Shown here piece after piece: positions 10,173 to 19,917 of a DNA stretch of 64,000 nucleotides. This DNA comes from Silene conica. Lineage: Eukaryota > Streptophyta > Magnoliopsida > Caryophyllales > Caryophyllaceae. The stretch covers positions 34,460,001-34,524,000 of the forward strand of contig CM055318.2 of the NCBI GenBank assembly GCA_029255685.2, given 5' to 3'. The number at the start of each line of letters is the position of its first letter. Position 1 is the stretch's first letter. The translations under genes and the position numbers were made by a program. The notes below the pieces were generated by a model. The model made no database searches. It had not been told where the DNA came from and worked only from the letters and a program-made list of their open reading frames with translations.

Positions 10173-13100
10173 CTAGTGTTGTTCACCTGGATGAGCTTGG
10201 AATCGACTGGTCATACTCAATGCATATGCATCGTCTGGACGTGTGCATATCATGGCATACATGATCGATCCTATTGCCGAAGCATAAGGAATCCGATTCA
10301 TGCGCTCTTTCTCTTCCAATGTCTTAGCTTCTTGAGACTTGCTCAGGTGAAGCCCAGTAGTCATAGGAAGGAACCCTTTCTTGGAGTTCGTCATGCTGAA
10401 TCTCTCTAGAATCTTATCTATATAAGACTCCTGACTGAGAGACAACATCCGTCGTGATCTATCCCTGTAGATACGGATGCCCAAAATTCTTTGTGCCTCT
10501 CCCAGATCTTTCATCTGGAAATGGTTTTTCAACCATGCTTTAACCGAAGAAAGGAGAGGTATGTCATTCCCAATCAAGAGTATGTCGTCGACATACAGTA
10601 CTAGGAATACAATCTTGCTCCCACTCGACTTGATATAGAGACATGGTTCCTCGACTGATCGAATGAAACCATTCTCTTTTATCACTTGGTCGAAGCGATG
10701 ATTCCAACTCCGCGATGCTTGCTTAAGTCCATAGATGGAACGCTTAAGCTTGCAAACCTTCTTAGGATGTTCTGGATCAATAAAACCCTCGGGTTGTACC
10801 ATGTACAACTCTTCCTCCAAATAACCGTTTAAGAAGGCGGTTTTAACGTCCATTTTCCATATTTCATAGTCATGAAATGCGGCGATCGCTAAGATAATCC
10901 GAATGGAACGTAGCATGACTACGGGTGCAAAGATCTCATCGTAGTGCAAGCCTGGCACTTGGGTTAAACCTTTAGCAACTAGTCTTGCCTTATGGATATC
11001 TTGTTTACCTTCCACGGCATGCTTTATCTTGTAAAGCCATTTGCATTGAAGGGGGCGTACCTTTGCAGGTAGGTCCACAAGATCCCACACGTTGTTCTCA
11101 TACATGGAGTCCATCTCGGATTGCGTGGCTTCTAGCCATAGCTTTGAGTCAGAACTGGTCATGGCACCTTTATAGGTTGTGGGTTCATTACCGTCTAGGA
11201 GTAAGACGTCATCCATATCATGTTCCTCGACCATACCAATGTATCTGTCTGGAGGAATGGAGACTCTTCCCGACCTCCTAGGTTCCTCAGGAATATCTAC
11301 CGCAACCTCGGTTGAAGGAACTGTTTCCTCCAATGGTTGCTCAGTAGTTGGTGCTTGAACCTCCGATAAATCGAAGGTTCTATTACTCGACTTGTTCTCG
11401 AGAAATTCTTTCTCCAAGAACGTCGCACTGGCCGCAACAAAAACACGTTGTTCGGTTGGCGAGTAGAAGTAATGACCAAAAGTTCCCTTTGGATAGCCTA
11501 TAAAGTATGTCTTGACCGATCGCGGGCCGAGCTTATCCTCGTGTCTCCACTTGACATAAGCCTCGCAGCCCCAAACCCGAATAAAGGACAAGTTAGGGAC
11601 CGTTCCCTTCCATAATTCGAATGGAGTCTTGTCAACAGCTTTAGACGGACTTCGGTTAAGAATTAGAGCGGCCGACAAAAGAGCATAGCCCCACAATGAA
11701 TCAGGCAAAACGGTGTGACTCATCATGGATCGAACCATATCAAGTAAAGTTCGATTTCTCCGTTCGGACACACCATTTAATTGTGGTGTTCCAGGTGGAG
11801 TCAACTGTAGCACGATGCCACAGTCTTTAAGGTGTTGATCAAACTCGTGTGAAAGATACTCACCACCACGATCAGAACGTAGTGCTTTAATCTTTCTTCC
11901 CAGTTGGTTCTGTACCCGATTCTGGTATTCTTTGAACTTGTCAAAGGATTCACTTTTATGCTTCATTAAGTAGACATAGCCATATCTACTCAAATCATCC
12001 GTGAAAGTGATGAAATACCTATAGCCTTCTCGTGCGTTGATCGACATAGGGCCACATACGTCCGTATGTATGAGTCCTAATAGGTCGGCAACGCGCATTC
12101 CAACACCTTTGAAGGAAATACGAGTCATCTTACCGATGAGACATGATTCACACGTGCCATATGATTCGAAATCAAAGGGCGAGATAGCTCCATTCTGTAT
12201 GAGCTGTTTTACGCGTTTCTCATTTATGTGTCCCATACGACAATGCCATAGGTAAGTTTGATCTTTGTCACCTACCTTTAACCTCTTATTATTCACATGT
12301 AGTATTTCGGTGGTTTGATCTAAAACATAAATTCCATTCATGGAAACTGCCTTGCCATAAATCATATTGTGTAAGGAGAAAATACAGCTATTATTCTCTA
12401 TTACAAATGAAAAACCGAGTTTGTCAAGCGCAGAAACTGAAATAATGTTTTTGGACAAACAAGGAACATAATAACAGTTATATAAAGATAACTCGAATCC
12501 ACTTGGAAGCTGGATCACGTATGTTCCCCTCGAGATTGCAGCAACACGTGCTTCATTCCCGACACGCAGGTCAACCTCACCCTTGATTAGGGGTTCTTGG
12601 TTTCGGAGGCCCTGCACATGATTACATAGATGAGAACCACAACCAGTATCTAGTACCCAAGTTCCGTAACTTGCATGGTTAATCTCAATCATGTGAATAA
12701 AAGAAGAAGAAGACATATCAACATGAGTAACACGACCTGCCTTAATGTCCTCACGATACACGGGGCATGAACGCCTCCAATGCCCAGTCTTGTGGCAATG
12801 GTGACATTCCATGCTAGTATCCTTGCTCTTTATATTGCCCTGTGAGTTGCTCGACTCACCTGGCCCACTCTTAGTAAATCCTGACTTCTTAAAATTGGGC
12901 TTGCCTACTGTTAGGTCGCCCTGAGCTTTTGCTTTACCCTTACCCTTACCCTTACTGGAAATCATGAGAACAGCTTGCTTCACGCTCCCACTTAATTTCA
13001 GATCCTTCTCGGTCTGTACGAGAAGGGAGTGGAGCTCATGAGGAGACTTGTTCATGTCGTTCATGTAGTAGTTGGCCCTGAAGAGGGCGAACCCATCATG

Positions 13101-13343
13101 AAGCGAATGAAGCATTCGATCAACGATTATGTTCTCACTGATCTTGCAGTTTAGGGCCTCCAGTTTTTCGATATTCTCAATCATGTGAAGAATATGTGGG
13201 CTAACAGCTTGGCCCTTCTGGAGTTTCGCCTCAAAGAAGCGACAGGTATGCTCATAAGAAACGATCCTCGGAGCCTTTGAGAATTCGTTAGTGATCGTGG
13301 TGAAAATCTTGTTTGCACCATGGGCTATGAAGCGTCTTTGCAA
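10173..13343 (-). CDS. Element D gag C-part, protease, integrase, reverse transcriptase
   Basis: The 1056-codon frame continues the gag begun at 21761 beyond the E insertion. Zinc knuckle C-HHC-HKTGHWRRSC lies at about residues 180-193 and the protease DTG (WVLDTGCGSHLC) near 230. The integrase zinc motif is LWHCRMGH near 365 with CESCLIGK, and its catalytic core reads HTDVCGP, SDRGGEY and the glutamate of GVSERRNRT. The RT has KARLVAKG, MDVKTAFLNGYLEEE and the intact YVDDILL near residue 900. All catalytic motifs seen are intact. It ends at a TAG replacing a tryptophan before RNase H, so one nonsense mutation plus the nested E are the only obvious damage. The clade inside Ty1/copia was not settled. 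Confidence 0.92.
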   Translation of the reverse strand: MQRRFIAHGANKIFTTITNEFSKAPRIVSYEHTCRFFEAKLQKGQAVSPHILHMIENIEKLEALNCKISENIIVDRMLHSLHDGFALFRANYYMNDMNKSPHELHSLLVQTEKDLKLSGSVKQAVLMISSKGKGKGKAKAQGDLTVGKPNFKKSGFTKSGPGESSNSQGNIKSKDTSMECHHCHKTGHWRRSCPVYREDIKAGRVTHVDMSSSSFIHMIEINHASYGTWVLDTGCGSHLCNHVQGLRNQEPLIKGEVDLRVGNEARVAAISRGTYVIQLPSGFELSLYNCYYVPCLSKNIISVSALDKLGFSFVIENNSCIFSLHNMIYGKAVSMNGIYVLDQTTEILHVNNKRLKVGDKDQTYLWHCRMGHINEKRVKQLIQNGAISPFDFESYGTCESCLIGKMTRISFKGVGMRVADLLGLIHTDVCGPMSINAREGYRYFITFTDDLSRYGYVYLMKHKSESFDKFKEYQNRVQNQLGRKIKALRSDRGGEYLSHEFDQHLKDCGIVLQLTPPGTPQLNGVSERRNRTLLDMVRSMMSHTVLPDSLWGYALLSAALILNRSPSKAVDKTPFELWKGTVPNLSFIRVWGCEAYVKWRHEDKLGPRSVKTYFIGYPKGTFGHYFYSPTEQRVFVAASATFLEKEFLENKSSNRTFDLSEVQAPTTEQPLEETVPSTEVAVDIPEEPRRSGRVSIPPDRYIGMVEEHDMDDVLLLDGNEPTTYKGAMTSSDSKLWLEATQSEMDSMYENNVWDLVDLPAKVRPLQCKWLYKIKHAVEGKQDIHKARLVAKGLTQVPGLHYDEIFAPVVMLRSIRIILAIAAFHDYEIWKMDVKTAFLNGYLEEELYMVQPEGFIDPEHPKKVCKLKRSIYGLKQASRSWNHRFDQVIKENGFIRSVEEPCLYIKSSGSKIVFLVLYVDDILLIGNDIPLLSSVKAWLKNHFQMKDLGEAQRILGIRIYRDRSRRMLSLSQESYIDKILERFSMTNSKKGFLPMTTGLHLSKSQEAKTLEEKERMNRIPYASAIGSIMYAMICTRPDDAYALSMTSRFQAHPGEQH

Positions 13344-13946
13344 ATTGGATTCTGATGCCCGTCGTTGAGGGTACCAAAGATAAATTTATAATTCCTAAAC
13401 TTAAACTATAGATAGTGAAAGTCAGGGTCGAACCACAGAGAGGTGGGGAATGTTTATTGTTGAATGTTAATGTTTAAAGGTAACAAATTTGGGGGTTTGA
13501 TTGGTTGATTACCATATCTAAGGCAAAGATTAAAATAAAACAAAAAATAAAGATGAGAATAAAATATAATAAAAGGGATGCTAGGATGTTTGGGGTAATA
13601 AATAGCTAAGGTAATATAAATCCTAAGGTCAACATGTATTGCAGTCGCGTAAGGGGGTGTAACATAACTTTTTAGGTCTATGCTACCTAATAGCTCCTTT
13701 CGGCCTATGCTATTAGTTCCTAGGTCTCACAATTATTGAGTGTCAACAATAAGGGTGATTCCTAAATCCTAGGTCACATACCTTTCAGTCTTGAGTAACC
13801 TAGCCGTCTTAAGGTGTAAACCAATGCCCTTCCCGTATCTCTCAATCTTGGGTAGGTCATTACTAACGTCCTACAAGTCTCCTTTCAGTCTCATTGTAGG
13901 ATATTATAGTCAACAAGTTAAGACGAAACAAGATACATACGCGGGT

Positions 13947-14020
13947 GGTCGACCGACCAGCTATTCCAGTCGGCGGACCACAGCCTCGGTCGACCGACCC
14001 ACTATTTGAGTCGGCCGACC
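13947..14020 (-). repeat. Paired palindromes, inner group of the E 3' LTR (two pairs)
   Basis: The pairs are 13947-13958 with 13968-13979, and 13988-13999 with 14009-14020. The first unit of each pair is GGTCGACCGACC; the second is a variant (AGTCGGCGGACC, AGTCGGCCGACC). The offset is 21 bp in both, and 20 bp between the pairs, giving a near-regular four-unit array. The copy in the other LTR is at 20512-20585. Confidence 0.9.
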
Positions 14021-14498
14021 GCGGCTCTGCTACAAGTCGGTCTCAGAATTTCTACTACCTACGCATATTCATCCCCTACATCCTAACATATGAAATTTAG
14101 CTACTCATGGTTCTTAAGATGATTATAAAAACGGGAATAAACATGGTGAACATAGTAAATAATCTAAACATGCGAGATTCAATAAAGCTTTGGATTTTGA
14201 TTTAAACGAATGTAATGATACTAAGAACAATAATAAAGCTAGATTAAAAGAGTAATTACCACAGTCGGAATTTGGGCAGAAAGGAACAAACTTTATTGAA
14301 TGCTTGGGAATTATTGAAAGATTACAAATAAACTAACAAACTGAATAGAAACTGAATGATTGAATCCCTCTAAAACTGAATATTTTTCGATTCTAAACCC
14401 TAATCAAGAGATTAGTTTAATAGGGCAAGAGATTAGAGTTTCCTAAAAGACTTCTACTTCTAATTTATTTCCGAAAACTTGTTCCCGGGCTTCGCTGA

Positions 14499-14631
14499 GG
14501 TCGGTCGACCACTCTGGTGGGTCGGTCGACCTCTTTCACGGGCTTAATTGAATTCTGGGCTTTTCTTCAGGATTTGGACTTTTATGAAAATCAGGCCTGG
14601 TCGACCGACTCGTTTAGTTGGTCGCTCGACC
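14499..14631 (-). repeat. Paired palindromes, U3 group of the E 3' LTR (two pairs)
   Basis: GGTCGGTCGACC is at 14499-14510 and 14520-14531. GGTCGACCGACT 14599-14610 pairs with GGTCGCTCGACC 14620-14631. The offset is 21 bp in both. This lies about 270-400 nt from the LTR start, like the cassettes of A and F. Confidence 0.92.
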
Positions 14632-14902
14632 GCTTCCGCAGGGAATTCTTCGGTTTTCTTCTCGCTTTGACTTTTGGTACTTAGATAAAGACTCCAGTTA
14701 ACTTTCCACTGTTCCTTAATTAAGCAAAAGACTTGAGGACATGAATTTGGTGCTAAATCGTCCCTTTTCCGCATAAATCTGCAAAAGTGCATAAAAATAC
14801 GAAAGTACACGATTGTTGGGAAATAAAGGCTAAAACATAGTAAATGAGCGACCAAATGCGTGTAAAAATAGATGAAAAACATCATAAAATAGACACGTAT
14901 CA

Positions 14903-14921
14903 AATTCCCCAAACCAAACCC
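14903..14921 (-). other. Polypurine tract of element E
   Basis: On the minus strand this reads TTTGGTTTGGGGAATT directly before LTR start TGATACGTG. The PPT of F (47641-47660) is nearly identical. It primes plus-strand synthesis. Confidence 0.85.
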
Positions 14922-15553
14922 TTGCTTGCCCTCAAGCAAGAAATAGACTCGATCTTAACTAATGGAACGATTTCAATCTCAGAGCGAAATTTACATGTAA
15001 GCCTAAACCAATGCCAAGTACAAAATGAGAAAGTATTCAAATCATGCAAACGAGTTATATGGTCGTCAAACTTGCAATCATAAAGACTATAGAGACTTTA
15101 TACCATGGACTCTCGCGGTACGCTCGAGATACTCATGAAGCAAACGGTTAGTATATGTAAAAGATAGAAAGAAGTATATTTGTCATGACACTCACCTAAC
15201 TGCGACCCATGAAAACATGCCTGCAATCTAACATGAACAAGAATTCTACAACTATGTAAAACAAACCCATTAAGTGACTCGGATACATGCAAATGAGGTA
15301 TGAAAGATATGTGAGGTAAAAGGTAAAAAGTGGTTAAGATGTTTTTGGATATGTGGGGTTAGTAGCCAAGCTAGTAAAACCGTTTCCCAACAACATACTT
15401 TACAACTTTTGAAATCAAGAAGGTGCTCTTTTGTAGTACAACTCTCACATTGAATAAGAAAAGACTCCCAAATATTTTGAATGAAGTACGGGAGTGATAA
15501 CAAATAAAAGAAAGGGATTTTGGAACGAATTTTTGAATCTGATGCTAACTGGT

Positions 15554-15586
15554 GGTCGGCCGACCTATTAAGGTGGTCGGTCGACT
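15554..15586 (-). repeat. Palindrome pair upstream of the E 3' LTR
   Basis: GGTCGGCCGACC 15554-15565 and GGTCGGTCGACT 15575-15586, offset 21 bp. It lies about 650 nt upstream of the 3' LTR, next to the purine tract at 15603-15700. F has its own palindromes about 740-836 nt upstream of its 3' LTR, also next to a purine tract. Confidence 0.9.
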
Positions 15587-16351
15587 TCGTTCCTGGAAGT
15601 TTTGATTTTTTTTTTCCGTTTTTCTTTTCTTTCTTTCTTTTTTTGAATTTTTCTGTTCTTTTTTTTTCTTTTTTTTCTTTCTTTTTCTTTCTCTTTTTGC
15701 TCAAGATAGCATATAGACCAAGATACCTCAAAATAAACCAAGGACTACAAATAATAGCTTGGAAGGGTAGGCTAAGTATGGGATGTAGTTTTGGGGAATA
15801 AAAAGGCAGTTTTGGCTATGTGAAGCTTATGGGTAATTATGAGAAAAAGGGATCCCAAATGCACGTATCAAGACTCACAAAGCGAGATAGTAAAACAAGT
15901 ATATAGCAATTCAAGTTCATGTTTATGCATATTGATGTAACATGTTCCAAGGGGAGTACTACTCACATCCTAGACAACTGGTTTAAGAATGAAACCAGGA
16001 ATAAGGCTCTAAAACTCAGAATGTATAGTAGGTTGCCAAGATATAAGTCAAGTCTCAAGATATACAGATAGTTTGACAAAAACTCGTAGATATGCAAAAG
16101 ACTCTCATACTAAAACAAGTTGACAAGGCAAGGTAAAGGCATAAATATGTAAGAAAGCAAAATCATCCTTGAAATACTATCGTTCCGACTTGACCTATAT
16201 GCTAAAATAAACGTGCATTTTATGAAATTTTTGAATTTTTTCATTTTTTTGTATTTTTCTTTTGTATAGGTAGAGAAAATAGAGAAAAGAACAATGCAAG
16301 ACAGAAATGCAATAAACGTGTGACAAAATGCAATGCATGTGACACGAAACC

Positions 16352-16509
16352 ATTCCCCAAACCAACCCGCACAATGTCCCCATTGTGCATTAGCCTAAGT
16401 AAAGGTTTCAGAAAATTAAAGAAAAGATGCGAATAAATAAAACTAAGGAAAAATTGGAAAGAACTCAATGGATAAATAGACGTATGAGAAAAAACCTCCC
16501 CAAACCAGC
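16352..16509 (-). other. Two PPT-like sequences inside element E
   Basis: On the minus strand 16352-16368 reads GGGTTGGTTTGGGGAAT and 16495-16509 reads GCTGGTTTGGGGAGG, both near-copies of the 3' PPT (14903-14921), about 1.45-1.6 kb upstream of it. F has a matching sequence at 46161-46178, about 1.48 kb before its PPT. A second plus-strand primer site is possible. Confidence 0.55.
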
Positions 16510-16608
16510 GTAAGCTAGGAGGTTTTGGTGGCCAGCAGTGCCACTCAAGTACCCAAGACAGTTGCATGATTCCCGATGAAGAAACGAACTGACTGCGACA
16601 GATAGGTA

Positions 16609-16712
16609 GGTCGACCGACCAAGAGAACAGGTCGACCGACCTTCCTGCGGAATACAGGAATTCTGCGATACAGTGACTAGGTCGACCGACTGGTGTATAT
16701 GGTCGGTCGACC
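16609..16712 (-). repeat. Paired palindromes after the gag-PR stop of element E (two pairs)
   Basis: GGTCGACCGACC 16609-16620 pairs with 16630-16641; GGTCGACCGACT 16680-16691 pairs with GGTCGGTCGACC 16701-16712. The offset is 21 bp in both. The cassette follows a CTTTTTCAG|GTTCA splice-acceptor-like sequence on the minus strand, 415-518 nt past the stop. F has its own palindromes 367-558 nt past its stop. Confidence 0.92.
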
Positions 16713-17126
16713 CTCTGCGTCCCAGCGGTCTTCGTTTCTTCGTTGAACCTGAAAAAGCAAGAAAAATATATGCGCCCGCAAATGCGCGAGATCCCAGAAC
16801 CAAGTCTAAAGTCTTAACTACGCAAGTATAAAGTAAAAAGTTCTAAAACTACGAGCAAACCAAATTAAAAAGTCTCACACAACAAAAGTAAATTGTCTTA
16901 AAATTGAAGCTAGAAACAACTATCCGCTAAAGATGCGGAAAATATCCGACCACGGCTTTTGACGATTCGCCGTGGTCTCCACGGTGTTTGTTTGAGTAGC
17001 AAAACACATCTTCTTTCCGCCGTCGCAAAGCATATGCGACGGTCTCTCTTCTTGAGCCTGCCTCCTCTTTTTCTATTCTTCCCGATCCGCGACATCCGGG
17101 TCCTCATCTTCTTTATAGTTTAGACA

Positions 17127-19793
17127 TCACATTCCTCCTCTCTGGACTATGACTTCCTTTACTTTGGGTTTCCCCAAACCAATTCCTGCATTAGCCACAA
17201 TAGAAGTGTCCTCCATATTGCTCCCAATCTGGGGCGGAGGTGTAAAAACAGATACAGGAACAGGCACTAAAGTAGAAGTAGTGATGACCTCATACTTCTT
17301 TTCAGAAGAGATAGCATTGCACGTGATGGGGGTCATAGCATCCTTCTTTCTATAAGATAGGCCATATATAATAGAATGCTTTCCTACTTTAAAGGTCAAA
17401 GTCCCAGTGCCTACATCTATAATGGCACCTGCGGTGTGAAGGAAAGGTCTTCCTAGAATTATAGGTATATGGGCATCCTCTGGGATGTCCAAAACTACGA
17501 AGTCAACTGGGAAGAAAAACCTGTCAATACGCACAGGGATGTTTTCCAACACCCCTATAGGTTCCATAGATGTCCGATCTGCCATCTGGACTGTCATACT
17601 GGTCACTGCAAATTCGGTCATTCCTAATTTTAAGGCAACGCTTAGGGGCATGACACTTATACTGGCACCTAAGTCGCATAAAGCCTTCTTAACTGGGAAG
17701 GTTCCTATATTACAGGGGACAGAAAAACTACCAGGGTCCTCTAATTTGTGAGGGGCAATGACATGTGATAAAAAGCTAGATGACTCTTCAGTGAGGGCCA
17801 CCGACTCAACCTTTTCTAGAGACCTCTTTCTTGGCAAAAGCTGTCTCATGAATTTAAGATAAGAAGGAACTTGTTGAACTAATTCTAGAAAAGGGACTTG
17901 AACATTTAATGAACGAATCACATCCTTAAATTTGTCAAAAGATACCTGATCCTTCGAAGGTATAAGTCTTTCTGGGAAAGGAGCGGCTGAAGACCCAGTA
18001 TTTGCAGCTCCCTTCAGAAACCTAGGGGTATTATCACCCCTGAAAAGAAAATCCCTTAAGTTATCTGGCAATTCAGGACGAAAAGGAGCCTCTGGCTCTG
18101 CCTCATCGGTCGGTCGACCTGGATCTTCGGTCGGTCGACCGCTCTCCTGTTCAGTGGAAATTTCCGGATTCTGCTCTGTGGTCGGTCGACCTGGATCTTC
18201 GGTCGGTCGACCTCTCTTGCTGCTATTCTTCTGTTTTTCTTTCTCAACCCCCACTTTAGCTCCACTTCGTAAGGATATGACGTTTAGAGTCTCTTTTTTC
18301 TGGTCCGGTTTGGTCGGAAGTTGACCCGAAGCCCTACTATCATTCTTGCTCGCGATTTGAGCAATCTGAGACTCTAACATCTTCATCCCTGCCTCTCTAG
18401 CCTGTGACTCCTTCTGAACCAACCCAATAAGATTTTGGATAAGAGTTTCTGTGTTGGGTGGTGGATTAGAAGGTGGTTGAGGGTTAAAGGGTGGTTTTTG
18501 AAAACCTTGCTTATGTGGGGGTATATATGTGGAATTTTGCTGAGGTTGCATATGTTGTGGGTTAAGAACATTCTGGCTTGTCCAGCTTAGGTTGGGATGG
18601 ACATTATTATTATTCGGGTCATAGAAATTGTTCCCACGATAATGTTGAAAGGCGGCACATGTTTCATTGGATGAAGTACAGAATTTTGACACGTGCCCTT
18701 CTCCACCGCACCTCTCACAAGCGAAGGGTCCGTCTTGAACGGCGTTCACCTGATAAATACCGCCCTTGCTTCCACTTCCTAGATCGAATTTTCCTCCAGC
18801 CTCTAATTTTTCCAACTTGGCCGTCAAGGCCTCAATTGCTGATAGGTTGTATTCAGATTTCCATTGATTTTCTCTGGAAATGCCATGCTCAGCACGGTGT
18901 ACAGCAATATCCTCTATCAATTTGAGACCCTTAGTCTCTCCTGAATTATCTTGGAATCTCCCATTAGCTGCAGCATCTAGATAGGCCCTGTTGTCATCGT
19001 AGAGGCCATTGTAGAACTGGTTACAAAGAAACCATTGCTCGAATCCGTGATGTGGTATGGATCGAACAAGTCTCTTGAACCTGTCCCACGCCTCACTAAA
19101 GTCTTCATTGGGGCCTTGTTTGAAATTTGTAATCTGCGCTCTTAAAGCATTGGTCTTTGATGCAGAATAGTATTTCCTGTAGAATGTTAAGGCTAGGGTA
19201 TTCCAATCTATGACTCCCGCAGCAGTGCGGTCTAAATCTCTGTACCATTCTCTCGCAGAGTCCCTAAGAGAGAAGATAAACATGGTTTGCTTAATCTGGT
19301 CCTGCGTCACTCCTTCTGGGGCTGCAATAGAGCATATGTAATCTGTGAAGATTTCAATATGCTTTGCAGCATCCTCATTGGCCGAGCCTCCAAATTGGTT
19401 TCTTTCAACCATAGTAATGTAGGCAGGCTTGGCCTCGAATGGCTTCCCAGTACCTGCAGGTAAAGTGAACCCTTTGTATAGGTCATTTGCCTGAGGCATG
19501 GAGTGACTGGCAATAGTAGCTTCTTCTGCTATATTCGCTTCATCCTTAGGAAAAACTGGAAAGTAGGTAAAAGGTGGTGTTTTTGGTGAAGGTGGATTGT
19601 TGGGTGAATTTGGTTGTGAAGGTGGTGTTTTTGGTGAAGATGGTAATGATGGTTGTTCGAATAAGTCTTCTTGAAATAAGGAAGATGGTGAACCTCCTTC
19701 CTGATTTGCTAAAAGTTGTTTTCTCCTTTCTCTAAGAGTCCTCTCAAGCTCGTGGTCAAGTGGTAGGAGTTCTCCTTGAACTGACCTGCGCAT
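17127..19793 (-). CDS. Element E gag-protease polyprotein, intact
   Basis: The 888-codon frame starts at ATG 19793 (MRRSVQGELLPLDHELERT), 32 nt after the leader hairpin; F starts with a related MRR sequence. Order: a proline-rich N-terminus with repeated SPKTPP motifs (about 55-80), Retrotrans_gag domain (about 105-305, with DSAREWYRDLDRTAAG and FYNGLYDDNRAYLDAAANG), CCHC zinc knuckle CERCGGEGHVSKFC near 360, LRSG near 505, a linker with four GRPT motifs (about 520-566), and a retropepsin domain with LCDLGASISVMP near 697 and ILGRPFLHTAGA near 770. It stops at GGM without RT. It supplies capsid and protease; RT and integrase would come from another element. An open frame with ~1 percent LTR divergence suggests recent function. 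Confidence 0.93.
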   Translation of the reverse strand: MRRSVQGELLPLDHELERTLRERRKQLLANQEGGSPSSLFQEDLFEQPSLPSSPKTPPSQPNSPNNPPSPKTPPFTYFPVFPKDEANIAEEATIASHSMPQANDLYKGFTLPAGTGKPFEAKPAYITMVERNQFGGSANEDAAKHIEIFTDYICSIAAPEGVTQDQIKQTMFIFSLRDSAREWYRDLDRTAAGVIDWNTLALTFYRKYYSASKTNALRAQITNFKQGPNEDFSEAWDRFKRLVRSIPHHGFEQWFLCNQFYNGLYDDNRAYLDAAANGRFQDNSGETKGLKLIEDIAVHRAEHGISRENQWKSEYNLSAIEALTAKLEKLEAGGKFDLGSGSKGGIYQVNAVQDGPFACERCGGEGHVSKFCTSSNETCAAFQHYRGNNFYDPNNNNVHPNLSWTSQNVLNPQHMQPQQNSTYIPPHKQGFQKPPFNPQPPSNPPPNTETLIQNLIGLVQKESQAREAGMKMLESQIAQIASKNDSRASGQLPTKPDQKKETLNVISLRSGAKVGVEKEKQKNSSKRGRPTEDPGRPTTEQNPEISTEQESGRPTEDPGRPTDEAEPEAPFRPELPDNLRDFLFRGDNTPRFLKGAANTGSSAAPFPERLIPSKDQVSFDKFKDVIRSLNVQVPFLELVQQVPSYLKFMRQLLPRKRSLEKVESVALTEESSSFLSHVIAPHKLEDPGSFSVPCNIGTFPVKKALCDLGASISVMPLSVALKLGMTEFAVTSMTVQMADRTSMEPIGVLENIPVRIDRFFFPVDFVVLDIPEDAHIPIILGRPFLHTAGAIIDVGTGTLTFKVGKHSIIYGLSYRKKDAMTPITCNAISSEKKYEVITTSTLVPVPVSVFTPPPQIGSNMEDTSIVANAGIGLGKPKVKEVIVQRGGM
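18108..18212 (-). repeat. Paired palindromes in the E gag-PR linker (two pairs)
   Basis: GGTCGGTCGACC occurs at 18108-18119, 18129-18140, 18180-18191 and 18201-18212. The offset inside each pair is 21 bp, seven codons, so all four read GRPT; the intervening residues are EDP in both pairs. Confidence 0.93.
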
Positions 19794-19824
19794 AAGATGG
19801 AAACTACAAGAAAATGGTGAGAAG

Positions 19825-19852
19825 GTTTAAGGAACAAAAAAGTTCCTTAAAC
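19825..19852 (-). promoter_or_regulatory. Leader stem-loop of element E
   Basis: Arms GTTTAAGGAAC 19825-19835 and GTTCCTTAAAC 19842-19852 form an 11-bp perfect stem with a 6-nt loop between PBS and gag. Compared with A and F the arms differ on both sides in a pairing-preserving way. Confidence 0.7.
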
Positions 19853-19894
19853 AAAGGGAAACAAAAACAATAAACAATAAACACTGGCGTCACC

Positions 19895-19912
19895 TCCCCG
19901 GCAACGGCGCCA
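19895..19912 (-). other. Primer-binding site, tRNA-Asp (element E)
   Basis: The minus strand reads TGGCGCCGTTGCCGGGGA, identical to the site in A, five bases (AATTT) from the LTR end. Confidence 0.93.
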
Positions 19913-19917
19913 AAATT

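Larger units (their letters stand above)
13353..14902 (-). repeat. 3' LTR of element E (1550 bp)
   Basis: It matches 19918-21468. It contains four palindrome pairs in two groups, 13947-14020 and 14499-14631. Confidence 0.95.
14922..17126 (-). other. Non-coding 3' region of element E
   Basis: This 2.2 kb between the gag-PR stop and the PPT has no coding sequence I can recognise. It holds palindrome pairs at 16609-16712 and 15554-15586, a purine-rich tract (on the minus strand) at about 15603-15700, and two extra PPT-like sequences at 16352-16368 and 16495-16509. Short frames here (for example the lysine-rich one over the purine tract) are composition artefacts. The same order of features recurs in F. 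Confidence 0.75.

Noticed and set aside
15270-15801. Lysine-rich and phenylalanine-rich frames on both strands
   Set aside because: They are translations of the purine/pyrimidine tract at 15603-15700 with no family resemblance.
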